DNA of 64,000 bases from JAGXQV01 sp964527565 (GTDB lineage Bacteria; Pseudomonadota; Gammaproteobacteria; Burkholderiales; Sulfuricellaceae): positions 1 to 64,000 of the forward strand of contig CAZGOY010000011.1 of assembly GCA_964527565.1 (NCBI GenBank), in the 5' to 3' direction. Below are positions 41,293 to 50,800 of the stretch, piece by piece. Every line of letters begins with the position of its first letter. Positions within the stretch are counted from its first letter, which is position 1. The position numbers and the translations under genes were made by a program. Below the pieces are notes generated by a model, which had not been told where the DNA came from, searched no databases, and worked only from the letters and a program-made list of their open reading frames with translations.

Positions 41293-41380
41293 TATCGCAC
41301 CTTAATAACACCTAAAATAAACCCATATTCGCCTTGATGGGAAAACCACACCGTTCTCTTTAGGCTCTGCGTATTACATT

Positions 41381-41400
41381 GGAGCGACCATGGCCGCGAG
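41381..41400 (-). repeat. REP element, copy 3 (degenerate)
   Basis: GGAGCGACCATGGCCGCGAG, a diverged match to the gspD REP unit. It is inverted relative to 41421-41443 with a 20-bp spacer, in the gap between two secreted-protein genes. Confidence 0.65.
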
Positions 41401-41420
41401 TTCTTCTGTTCGTCCAGAAT

Positions 41421-41443
41421 CTCGCGGCCAAGGCCGCTCCTAC
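41421..41443 (+). repeat. REP element, copy 4
   Basis: It differs from the gspD copies at one position of 23 (GTAGGAG instead of GTGGGAG, read on the minus strand). It ends 8 bp from the stop of the Ig-repeat gene and may act as its 3' hairpin. Confidence 0.75.
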
Positions 41444-41451
41444 AAAACCAC

Positions 41452-43242
41452 CTACTGGACTGGCCAGATTTTACCGATGCTTTTGAACGCGTCACCGGCT
41501 GTTTGGTAACCAATGTAGATTTCCAACCCGTGCTGCGTCATGAGCGTTTTTTCCAGTCCGGTATTCAGTGTGTAGACACTTGACGTGGAGAGCGTCTCAT
41601 TGATTTTGAAAGCCATGGCAGCCGGATTGCCCACATCTTGCATCACCCATCCCGTACCGGTATTGAAGAACCAGAGCGCGCCTTGGAAAAGGGCGCCATC
41701 CGAAGGCAGCTTGGCGGCCAGCCAAATGGTGGCCTGCCTGCCGACGTCAGCCGCAACTGGACGCAAGGTGATGTCAAGCTTGAGCCCATTGCCGGTCACC
41801 GATTCGCTAACCGATGTTCCGGCGGGTTTGAGCGTAAACGACGCACTCTTACCGGTGCACGTAACACTCACGGTAGTGTCGGAAGTTGGGGCTGTTGCCG
41901 TATTGACCAGTGACACAGTCGAACCGGAAACCTGGAGCGGGGCCGTGGTAGGCGAGAAGGTGCAGGTGCCCAAAGCAGCGTTTGCAGGACTCGGTGTGAT
42001 GGTTAAAGTATGGCTGCTACCGAAAGTCAGTTCCTGCTCGCTCAGTGCAATTGAAACCAAAGCTCCCTGAACTGCCGGCTTGACAGTCAGGGTCTGCGTT
42101 TTCCCGGAGCAGGAAATCGTGACAGACGTATCGCTGGTCGGCGGGCTGCTGGAACTGACCAGGGAAATGGTTGAATTTGAAATCGCAAGGGGTGCAGTAG
42201 CCGGTGAAAAGCTGCACGTCCCAAGCGAGGCACCGGACGGGCTTGCCGTTATGGTAGAGGTCAGGGTGGAGCCATAGGTTAACTGCGAAGCACTCAGCGT
42301 AATTGATGTCAGGGGTTCCTGCGTACTCGCCTTGACCGTAATTGACGTTGTTTTCCCGGAACAGGTAATGGTAACCGGGATATCCGCACTGGGCGCGGTT
42401 GTTGCGCTGGTCAACGACACCGTGCTTCCCGCTATGGAGAGCGGAGCCGTGGCAGGAGAGAAGCTGCACGAGCCAAGAGACGCGCTCGATGGAACAGGAG
42501 AAAGTGTGGCGGTCTGGCTCGTGCCATAGGTTAGCTGCGTGGTGCTTGGCGTTATTCCCGTTAACGTGGGCGCATTGCCACAAACATGCGTCGCATCCTC
42601 GCTGGGGTTATTTGCCGTATCCCATGAAGTTGTTGATGCCGCATACCATTGCTCGTAACAATTCTTATCGACCACAATCCGTGTCTGCAAATTGTATATT
42701 GACCCACCGGGTATGCTAAGCATATTGAAATAAACCCACCCGCCTTCGTTAGATTTATAGCTGTCAGTGGCAAGCGGCTGGGAAAAAGACAATGCGCCGC
42801 TCAAAGGAGGGGAATAAAATTTAAGTTCAGTTCCAGAAACCAGTGTTTCAGCCACTTTAGAGAGGTTGCTGGTAGCAGATGAGGTTGCTGAAAACGCCTC
42901 CTGCGTCACAGCCGCATAAACACTAACAGGCGGCTGCTTGAAACGTACTGCAGCCCGAGCATCCTGCTCAACCCGGTAGGTTGACATGCTGACATATAGC
43001 CGCTTGGTACCCGGAGGAAAGAATAGCCGCAACTTATCGTTTGACAAATTACCGACCTGTGTTGTCAAGGTAACTTCCGCGCCCTCAACCAGCAACCTAT
43101 CTGGAGAATAGGTTGTTTTATAGTTGCTGTATTCCTGGCCTACCAAAGGAATATATGAGGAAGCGGCTTGCGCCATTCCCACAAAAGCCGGGAACAACAG
43201 CAACGCGATGCTCATCAAACTGCGTTCTACCTTATTACGCAT
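41452..43242 (-). CDS. Secreted protein with three Ig-like repeats
   Basis: About 596 residues. A signal peptide (about 1-27, cleaved near AQA-AS) precedes an N-terminal beta domain (about 28-220). Three tandem repeats of about 84 residues follow (about 225-475), each with QLTYG or ELTFG, LGSCSFSP-like and ITCSGK-like segments. Each repeat has two cysteines suited to an internal disulfide. A C-terminal domain (about 480-596) includes WLAAKLPSDGALF. It is probably a surface or extracellular adhesin-like protein and a possible T2SS substrate (inference). AAGGAG precedes the ATG at 43242. Confidence 0.72.
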   Translation of the reverse strand: MRNKVERSLMSIALLLFPAFVGMAQAASSYIPLVGQEYSNYKTTYSPDRLLVEGAEVTLTTQVGNLSNDKLRLFFPPGTKRLYVSMSTYRVEQDARAAVRFKQPPVSVYAAVTQEAFSATSSATSNLSKVAETLVSGTELKFYSPPLSGALSFSQPLATDSYKSNEGGWVYFNMLSIPGGSIYNLQTRIVVDKNCYEQWYAASTTSWDTANNPSEDATHVCGNAPTLTGITPSTTQLTYGTSQTATLSPVPSSASLGSCSFSPATAPLSIAGSTVSLTSATTAPSADIPVTITCSGKTTSITVKASTQEPLTSITLSASQLTYGSTLTSTITASPSGASLGTCSFSPATAPLAISNSTISLVSSSSPPTSDTSVTISCSGKTQTLTVKPAVQGALVSIALSEQELTFGSSHTLTITPSPANAALGTCTFSPTTAPLQVSGSTVSLVNTATAPTSDTTVSVTCTGKSASFTLKPAGTSVSESVTGNGLKLDITLRPVAADVGRQATIWLAAKLPSDGALFQGALWFFNTGTGWVMQDVGNPAAMAFKINETLSTSSVYTLNTGLEKTLMTQHGLEIYIGYQTAGDAFKSIGKIWPVQ

Positions 43243-43378
43243 CAGAAACTCCTTGCAGATTTCGTGGGTGATCATTTAATGCCGTACGCAATTACTTCGT
43301 CTAGCCAAGCAGAGAAAAGTTCATTACGCAGACGTAGAACATCATACCCAACCACTGTGCAACTTAACAAATTCAATA

Positions 43379-43409
43379 AAAAAGCCACCGGGGAACCCGG
43401 TGGCTTTTT
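43379..43409 (-). terminator. Bidirectional terminator
   Basis: Stem GCCACCGGG / CCCGGTGGC (43384-43404), with A-runs on one side and T-runs on the other, so it can work on both strands. On the minus strand it ends the gene at 43451. Confidence 0.88.
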
Positions 43410-43450
43410 AGCTAGCTTACCAACGGCAAGCTCACTACCCGGCTAGCCTA

Positions 43451-44695
43451 TCAATAGGCACCTGGGGTGAACGTTGCTGGGGCATACATCCAAGAACCCT
43501 TCAAGCCGCCGGAAGTTGCATTCCAAATCAGGTAGCTTGTAAGGGCAGGCGCGCCAGCCATACCGAAATTGTTGTAGTTGGCATTGCTGCGTGTATCGGA
43601 AGCCTCACTCTGAATCGCCGCGTTCACCCAACCCTTAGTGTAGGTTTGCGTATACACGAGGGAATTGGTGCTGCTGGAAATGGAACCGCCAGTAGCGATG
43701 GAAACCAGATTGACTTCATTCGGGAGGCGCAGAGTAGAGCCAGGCGCACACGGGGAGAACGAGCAGCCCACGGTACCCAGAACCAATTCTTCCTCATTGC
43801 GGACTGCGTAGCTAACCGTGGGAGACCCGGTACCAACACCAAATGCAGAGTATTGGGTAAATGCACTACCGTTATAGGTTTCCTTGGTCGGGAAAGTCAC
43901 GATGCCGAATGTATACTGACCTGCGGCATTGTTATAGGGAATAACGAAGTTGCTCGCCCAAATCGCATCTTCAACTTGAGCCTTGGAACTCAACGCCGCG
44001 TTATTGGCGAAGGAAGTCAATGCGCCCACGGTGTGATATGCGAGGTTGTCATAATTGGCAAGAGCAGTCATCGGCAACGACAACTCATCCCCTTGACTGG
44101 TCGGATTGCGCAACGTTACCGAGCCGGTCAACACATTGTCGGTGTCAGCGGCGCCGAAGGCGGTACCCGCAGAGCAACTCGCGGAATAACTAGCCAGAAT
44201 AGCGCTCTTGGCAACCGGAGCGGCACCCAAACCACGGATCATGCGCGTCTCAAAAATGGTCACATAGCCGGTACCGACGGGAACCGTGAACTTGGCTCGG
44301 GTCGGGTCAAAGCCAGCGGTACCCGTTGCAGCCGGACAATTATTGCCCATGGTGCTCGTAGTGATAGAGGAGTCATCATCACTCGATACGCCAACGGAAC
44401 CATCAGCATTGGTCACGACCTTACCGGTCCAAACGTCACCGGGGCTCAGGAAAATCAGAAAGTCAAGAATTTCCGCGCTGTTATCGGGGGCATGGAATAC
44501 CACCTTGGCGACAACGGAATCGGTAGTGTTGGTATTGATCACCTTCAAGTCCGTTTGCCATCCGCCAGCCGTCATGAAAAACGGAGCAATCAGGAGATCG
44601 CCCTTACCGGCAGGCGCCAGTTCAACCGCAAAGGCGGAACTGGAGATCATCATCGCGCCCAGAGCCGCTGCCAATACTTTTTTCTTCAACATCAT
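43451..44695 (-). CDS. Secreted protein of unknown function
   Basis: A 414-residue protein with a clear signal peptide (LKKKVLAAALGAMMISSSAFA). The mature part is beta-rich and low in charge, with GDLLIAPFFMTAGGWQTDLKVINTN at its start, a Ser/Thr/Asp-rich loop and a Gly/Ser/Ala-rich C-terminus. I recognise no enzymatic domain. The opening segment resembles surface-associated proteins whose start reads as a carbohydrate-binding-like fold, but this is only an impression. AAGGAG lies 9 nt before the ATG. It has its own terminator and long flanking gaps, so it is likely monocistronic. Confidence 0.7.
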   Translation of the reverse strand: MMLKKKVLAAALGAMMISSSAFAVELAPAGKGDLLIAPFFMTAGGWQTDLKVINTNTTDSVVAKVVFHAPDNSAEILDFLIFLSPGDVWTGKVVTNADGSVGVSSDDDSSITTSTMGNNCPAATGTAGFDPTRAKFTVPVGTGYVTIFETRMIRGLGAAPVAKSAILASYSASCSAGTAFGAADTDNVLTGSVTLRNPTSQGDELSLPMTALANYDNLAYHTVGALTSFANNAALSSKAQVEDAIWASNFVIPYNNAAGQYTFGIVTFPTKETYNGSAFTQYSAFGVGTGSPTVSYAVRNEEELVLGTVGCSFSPCAPGSTLRLPNEVNLVSIATGGSISSSTNSLVYTQTYTKGWVNAAIQSEASDTRSNANYNNFGMAGAPALTSYLIWNATSGGLKGSWMYAPATFTPGAY

Positions 44696-44903
44696 GGTTA
44701 TCTTCTCCTTAAAGAGTGAATCTAAAAATAGTCTTACCAAAAACACCACTAACCCAAAACGGAATTATTGCTGGCATCCGCACCATACACTGAATGTTCT
44801 AGGTCACGTATGAAGACTCTACTGTAATCCCCAATACAAATCAACCTCGCCATCCGCCGAAATTGGCTAACAGGCCCATCTTGTTGCAAATTTACCACAC
44901 ACA

Positions 44904-46031
44904 TCATCTAGCGACGCCTGTTGCTGCCGGCAATATACGGTCACGAAGCAGGAGCATTGGCTTTTCGATGTGCCGGTATGAAAGATAAGCCACGCCATAA
45001 CTCAACAGGACAAACCCGACGAAAGAGAAAGCCCCACCCAATACGCTAGGCGGCAACAAGGGTTTAACCATTGTCGGCAGAAGATATGAGAGTACAAGGA
45101 GATTACATAAATACAATGAATAAGAAATCGAAGCTGTAAACCGGAAAAATGCCGCTATACAACCAAGCCGCTCCCGAATCGTCATAATAACCGGTATCAG
45201 AAAAGCCCCGGCAAGTGGAATCAGGGCCAAAACCACCACCTTAAAACCGACATCGGCATTGATATCCTTGTCAACAAAAAAATTATAATAACTTGCCCCC
45301 GCAAACAACCCCACGGATACCAGGACAAGGGACCAGCGCATGGCATGCAAACGTGCTCTTTGAGAGCCGTGAAGCATGGCAATGAGCATGCCATACATGA
45401 TGGCATCCAGCCGAAGCATCACCACCTTCCGATGAATCTCGAAACCTTGCTCTGGATAAACTGTTGCAAGCCACACCCTGAGTCCTATTGGAACAAACAA
45501 CAGCACCATTACAACAACAAGAAATGCTGTCCGGAACTCCAATCCCATTCTCAGAAGGAGAAACAACATCAGCGGTGAAAGCAGGTAGTACCATTCCTCG
45601 ATTGCAAGACTCCAGGCCTCGGCAAAGAACGGAGGATGCGGCCATGCCCAGGCCTGCGAAAAAATCACAAATTTATTTTGTTCAATCAATCCTGCACCGA
45701 GACCAACCAAAGGATAGGCAAGGACAAGATGCACCAACAGGTAAAAATAATAATTGGGTAGGGTCCGGAACCAGCGCCTTCCCCAGAAATTAACCACCGA
45801 AAATACGTCACGCATTGTTTCACGCGCACGAAAAAGGATTCCCCCCACCAGAAATCCGCTCAGGGAAAAAAACAGCTCAACGCCGACGAAACCCAACCAG
45901 CCAAAAACATCCAGCCACCCCCTCGGCCAGTATTCGGACATCAAAACGTTTATCCCATGCGAGGCCAGAACAAACAGAACCGCCATGGCGCGCATGACAT
46001 CCAAACCGTAATTTTTACCGACTGTCGTCAT
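44904..46031 (-). CDS. Acyltransferase 3 family membrane protein (OafA-like)
   Basis: A 375-residue polytopic protein with about ten transmembrane segments. The N-terminal YGLDVMRAMAVLFVLASHG contains the conserved Arg and His of the family, and FFSLSGFLVGGILFRAR is the second hallmark. Such proteins O-acetylate or otherwise acylate surface polysaccharides. The mostly complete set of helices ends in a HIEKP motif. It starts 9 bp after the GT-like gene and forms the 3' end of the glycan operon, with no clear terminator after it. Confidence 0.9.
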   Translation of the reverse strand: MTTVGKNYGLDVMRAMAVLFVLASHGINVLMSEYWPRGWLDVFGWLGFVGVELFFSLSGFLVGGILFRARETMRDVFSVVNFWGRRWFRTLPNYYFYLLVHLVLAYPLVGLGAGLIEQNKFVIFSQAWAWPHPPFFAEAWSLAIEEWYYLLSPLMLFLLLRMGLEFRTAFLVVVMVLLFVPIGLRVWLATVYPEQGFEIHRKVVMLRLDAIMYGMLIAMLHGSQRARLHAMRWSLVLVSVGLFAGASYYNFFVDKDINADVGFKVVVLALIPLAGAFLIPVIMTIRERLGCIAAFFRFTASISYSLYLCNLLVLSYLLPTMVKPLLPPSVLGGAFSFVGFVLLSYGVAYLSYRHIEKPMLLLRDRILPAATGVAR

Positions 46032-46040
46032 GAATCGCGA

Positions 46041-46721
46041 TTAGCCAAATTTATGCCGTGCATTTAACTCAATTCGTTTCTTCCGGATTTTAGATTGCAT
46101 GTCGCGCTTATGGTAAAGCGAATGCGGAATGTATTCGGCATCAATTTTCCCGCCAAGAGAACCATTCTTCGCCAACGAAGCGAAGCCCCCGACATTGCTC
46201 AGATACCCTCTGGACAGGAAGGCCAGCGGTTGCTGATGTACCTGGCTGACAAGCGCATCAACCGGGCATCCTGCCTTGAAACAACTTGCATGGATTACGC
46301 CTTCGTCATCCATCATGTCCGCATCCGTGAATACGGCATCAATGTGCGGCCTGCGCATCAGGAAACTTGCTGCCTCATATAACGCGCCTGAGGAAAACAT
46401 GCCGGTATCTTCGACCACGGTCACGAAATCCCCCGATGCAAACTGCAAGCCGTAATCCAGGCAAAATAAATCTGATTTGGGCGCCCCCACCCTGCGCAAT
46501 GAAAACCGGCAATCCCGTTTCTGGAAAACCTTCACGATAGCCTGGGGACGAGAGTGACCAGCCGCATTGTCGATGAAAACACACTCCCACCCCTCATATT
46601 GTTGATGGATAAGCGAGTAGATCAGCTCCAATAAGTGTTTGGGATCGGTGTGACGCACCACGACCAGGATCGTAAATCCGGGAGGGGTGCCGCTGCCCAG
46701 CGCCACATCACGCGTTGCCAT
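46041..46721 (-). CDS. Short family 2 glycosyltransferase-like protein
   Basis: A 226-residue GT-A-like protein: FTILVVVRHTDPKHLLELIYSLIHQQYEGWECVFIDNAAG, followed by GDFVTVVEDTGMF where other members have a DxD, and AVFTDADMMDDEG. It lacks the full acceptor domain and is shorter than a normal GT2 enzyme. It may be a truncated or specialised transferase. GGAGG lies 5 nt before the ATG, and the gene overlaps the methyltransferase end by 14 bp. Similar TDADMMD segments occur in GT2 enzymes that act on complex glycans. Confidence 0.65.
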   Translation of the reverse strand: MATRDVALGSGTPPGFTILVVVRHTDPKHLLELIYSLIHQQYEGWECVFIDNAAGHSRPQAIVKVFQKRDCRFSLRRVGAPKSDLFCLDYGLQFASGDFVTVVEDTGMFSSGALYEAASFLMRRPHIDAVFTDADMMDDEGVIHASCFKAGCPVDALVSQVHQQPLAFLSRGYLSNVGGFASLAKNGSLGGKIDAEYIPHSLYHKRDMQSKIRKKRIELNARHKFG

Positions 46722-47832
46722 GACGTCCTCCGCGCAAAACCAATCTTCCCAGCTTGACGAGCACTCTTCTTAAGGTGATGTCCCACCAGTTTGGAGAAAC
46801 CAGAAGAAATTCATTATTCAACACGTCAATCGTTTCATTTTTGATAACGAGCAAGGCATTTTTTTCCTTCAAAACCATTTCCAATTCAGCAACCCGGCCT
46901 TCCAGGCGCGACATTTTTGCATCCGACAAGACCCCATTCACATCCGAAACAGGGCGGGATGCCAAGGAGGAAGAAGGGGAGCGCACCCTGTGCGCCAGAA
47001 TGGAAACACCGGAAGCCAGTTCCATCTGCTTTTCGGAAGTCAGATTCGACAAACAATGCATCAAGGCGGGATTGCCTTCGGCACCCGCGCCGGAAATGCA
47101 GTCGACCATCTCCCTGACCGTTGCCTTGCCAAAGATATCCGCATCGTTTCCCGACATTCCGCTAAGGTAGGCGCGCAATATCCAATCAAGCGTATATCGG
47201 GGATGCTGGTATGTCTCAACCCCTTCCCACTGAATGTCGAAATCCCGGAACCAATGTTTCAGCCCGGACAAGGTTGCATTGAAATAGTGATCCGGATAAC
47301 CATGAAGGGGTTGCAGGAAAGCCGTGTCGATCTTGATTCTGGCGCCGGGTTTGCATACCCGGTGAATTTCCCGCGCCGCAATCTCCGGATGCCGCAAATG
47401 CTCAAACACCGCCTGGCTGATGACCGCGTCGAACACACTGTCCTTAAACGGCAAGGCTTCCGCCATTCCTATCACATCCGTCCGGGGAAAACGGAAAATA
47501 TCCAGTTGCACCACATTCGGATAATGCGCGGACTTTCCTCCCGCCCCCAAGTCCAGCACCAGCCCTTTCTCAAACTCCTGTATCAACTGAATGGCATTGG
47601 GGCTGTAAGGATGCGTGGAAACATCGCTTCCTGCGGGAATCACGCTTTCGGGCGGCGCACCGGGAATCATCAGCGGCACACCGCCGACATCGGGATAATG
47701 CGTGCCGCACGCAGCACAACTGCAGGCATCCGCCTGAAACAAAAGCTTCCCCCCGCATGCCGGACACTGGATAATATCTTCCAGACACCAGGTGCGCCTT
47801 GATTCCCGCCCCTCCGAAAACCCTGCCGTCAT
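46708..47832 (-). CDS. SAM methyltransferase with N-terminal zinc ribbon and C-terminal coiled coil
   Basis: A 374-residue protein. A zinc-ribbon-like module (CPACGGKLLFQADACSCAACG, about 23-43) precedes a class I methyltransferase (about 85-200; GLVLDLGAGGKSAHYP, QLDIF, ISQAVFEHL). The C-terminal part has a short coiled coil (LEGRVAELEMVLKEKNALL). Trm112-like ribbon plus methyltransferase is common in glycan clusters and presumably methylates a sugar. I start it at the ATG at 47832, overlapping the upstream stop (ATGA); a longer in-frame extension is out of context. Confidence 0.78.
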   Translation of the reverse strand: MTAGFSEGRESRRTWCLEDIIQCPACGGKLLFQADACSCAACGTHYPDVGGVPLMIPGAPPESVIPAGSDVSTHPYSPNAIQLIQEFEKGLVLDLGAGGKSAHYPNVVQLDIFRFPRTDVIGMAEALPFKDSVFDAVISQAVFEHLRHPEIAAREIHRVCKPGARIKIDTAFLQPLHGYPDHYFNATLSGLKHWFRDFDIQWEGVETYQHPRYTLDWILRAYLSGMSGNDADIFGKATVREMVDCISGAGAEGNPALMHCLSNLTSEKQMELASGVSILAHRVRSPSSSLASRPVSDVNGVLSDAKMSRLEGRVAELEMVLKEKNALLVIKNETIDVLNNEFLLVSPNWWDITLRRVLVKLGRLVLRGGRHGNA

Positions 47833-50800
47833 AACATTTCCACGCGCGGCGGCCAGGCCAGCGAAAAATCTTCCCGCTCCCATGTCAAGTTTGGGTTGTA
47901 GGCTGGATCGTTCAGCAACAGTCTTCCCCATCGCAGCTGCATATACTCCACCTCCCGGTTGAAGCGCGCGATTTTTTCCGGGGAGTTCTCGTGGCCGCGC
48001 GTCAACGATTCATGGTGATACAACTCAGCATAGGGCGTCCACAAATTACGATAACCCGCCTGCTGAATCCTGAGACAAAAATCCACGTCGTTGAACGCTA
48101 CCGCCAGATTTTCGTCGAGGCCGCCGACTTCCAAAAAAACCTCCTTGCGCATCACTAGGCATGCCGCAGTAACCGCAGAATAGTTCTGGATCAGCACCGC
48201 CCTGCCGAAATAGCCGTACTCCCCGCGCGGCAAGTATTTATGGGCATGCCCGGCCACACCGCACACCAAAATAACCCCGCCATGCTGCAAGGTATCGTTC
48301 GGATACCACAGGCGGGCACCAACCGCGCCGATTTCCGGACGGCGCGCATGGCTGACCATTTCGCTCAACCAGGAAGCCGATATCACCTCGACGTCATTAT
48401 TGAGCAGGCCAACGATTTCCCCCTTGGCATGCCGTACAGCGCCGTTGTTCAATGCCGGGTAATTGAACGGGCGGTCATCACGTACGACACGCGCCGTGCC
48501 GTTTTGTTCCAGCATGCGCAAATAACCGAGCGTTTCCCTATCGTCGCTGCCGTTATCGACCACCAGGATTTCATAATTGGGATAGTCGGTTTTTTCAGTG
48601 ATGCTTTCGACGCACTGGCGCAGAATGCGCACCCCGTTTCTTGTCGGGATGATCAGGGAGACCAGCGGCGGATTTTCCGGCAATGCGTACCGTACCCGAT
48701 ACATCCCGTGAACGTCGTTGGCTTCCATTGCCTTGGCCGGAACAGACTGGCGCGCAAGATGTTCATCGAGGGCGCGCAGGGCGGCAATCACGGCATAGGG
48801 TTTTTCGTCGGCTCCGCCCAGCGCCGTGCTTCCGGGTATCATGCGCCAGTGATACAAGATCCTGGGGATATGGCGAATCTGTTCCGGCTTAATGCGCTCG
48901 ACCACCCGCAAAGCCAGATCATAGTCCTGCGACCCTTCGAGGCCAGGCCGGAACCCGCCGACCGCACGGATAATGTCAGCCCGATAAACGGCAAGATGAC
49001 AAATGAAATTCTGCGACAGGAACAGATCGGGATTCCAATCCGGCTTGAAATACGGAGCACTACGAACCCCGTCAAGATCGATCTTGTCTTCATCCGAGTA
49101 AATCAGCGCAGCATCCGGATTGGCGCAGATTTCCTCCACAACGCGATACAGCGCCGACGGCGCCAGTTCGTCATCATGATCCAGCAGGGCCACGTACCGG
49201 CCTGAAGCCAACTCAAGCGCGCTATTCGAGGCGGCGGAAATATGGCCGTTCACATCGCGAAGCACCACCTTGATACGCGAATCCAGCGTGCCATATTCGG
49301 CCAGCAGGCGTTTGATGGTCGGCATTCCAGAGGCGTCGTCGGCAATGCATAATTCCCAATGCGGATAGATCTGGGCAACGACCGAATCGATGGCCTTGCG
49401 CAATAGCGCCTCGGGCGTCTTGTAAACCGGCAGCAAGATGGAAATGAGCGGTTTTTCCCGCAGCGCCTGGGTTTTTATTTTCAGCACGGTGACATCAAGC
49501 TCGCTCAAGGTGTCGAACCGGCGCGTCCATTCCTGATAATCCGACACGGTCACGACACTTTCGCCGGTATGCGCTTGCGCATTCACCAGCGGATTTGCCG
49601 ACACCTTGTTCAAGCGTTTTCTCAAACCGGCCACGCCTTCATGCCTGAATATCGTCAGCGATTTGGCAACAAAGCGGGGCAATCCGCCCGAGCGGGCCAC
49701 CACGGCATGGATTGCGCGAAGCCCGGAAAGCGCTTTTCCCGCCTGATGCCGGGCGTGACGCAAAGGCGCCGTCCAACGCCAGGATATCGAATTCACGATG
49801 GCATGAATCTGGTTGTCCCGCTCTTGCAGCGCGCGGTCCTTTTCCTCCAGGAATTGTTCCAGGTTGCGCACGTGCTGAAGCGTTTCGTCCAGCGCCCGCT
49901 CCAGGCCGGAAAGCCGCGATGTCTTTTCTTGCAGAAGATTTTCGAGAACGGCAATCGAATGGGCCGCTTCACCAAGCAACCGGTCCTTTTCCCCGACAAG
50001 CCGATCCCTTTCCCCGACAAGCCGATCTCTTTCGCCATCCTTCTCTTCAAGAAGCAGGTCCTTGGCGCTGATGAAGCCCTCCAGATTCCTGACGTGCTGT
50101 TCCTTATCCGCCAGTTGCTGATCCTTGAGGCGATTGAGCCGGACGGCGTGCATCAGCTTGACAACCTGTGCCTCCTTCAGCCGGGGAAGCCACTTTTTGA
50201 ACAGTACCAGGCTGGCTTTTTCAGCAACACCGCTGTCCGCAACCACGCCAAAACCGGATTGCAGGTCAACCCGGTAAACCGCGCCGTTGCCTTCGACATA
50301 CAGGAAATCCGACAGTATGGAAGCCTGTATCCAGAAATCCCAATCCTCATACAGGTCGAGGGATTCGTCCACGCGGCAACCCGCGTCGAGCAAGGTTCTG
50401 GAAAACAGCGCCGTATGAATGGGAATGTAATTACCCGCCAGCAGTTGTGTCGCGTCGTGCGCCAAGCCGAATTGGGTCGGCAGGGGATTGTTGCCGCCAT
50501 CGACACACCGCGCTCCGCTGTAAGCCACCTTTACATCCGGGCGACGCTCGATCTCCCGCACCAGAGAATCGATGTGGCCTGCATCGAACCAATCGTCATC
50601 ATCGAGAAAAATCAAGTATTCCCCGTGCGCGGCATCCAACCCCAGGTTGGCCGCCCTGCTGCGCGGCAATGGCTGTCCTGCGGAAACCATGCGCAGCGGA
50701 AAACGGCCGCACCACTCTCCCGCCTCGCGATGACCGGCACCCTTGGCGTTGACCAGCACGACTTCGATATTAGGATAGGTTTGCAGGGCGACGGAATCCA

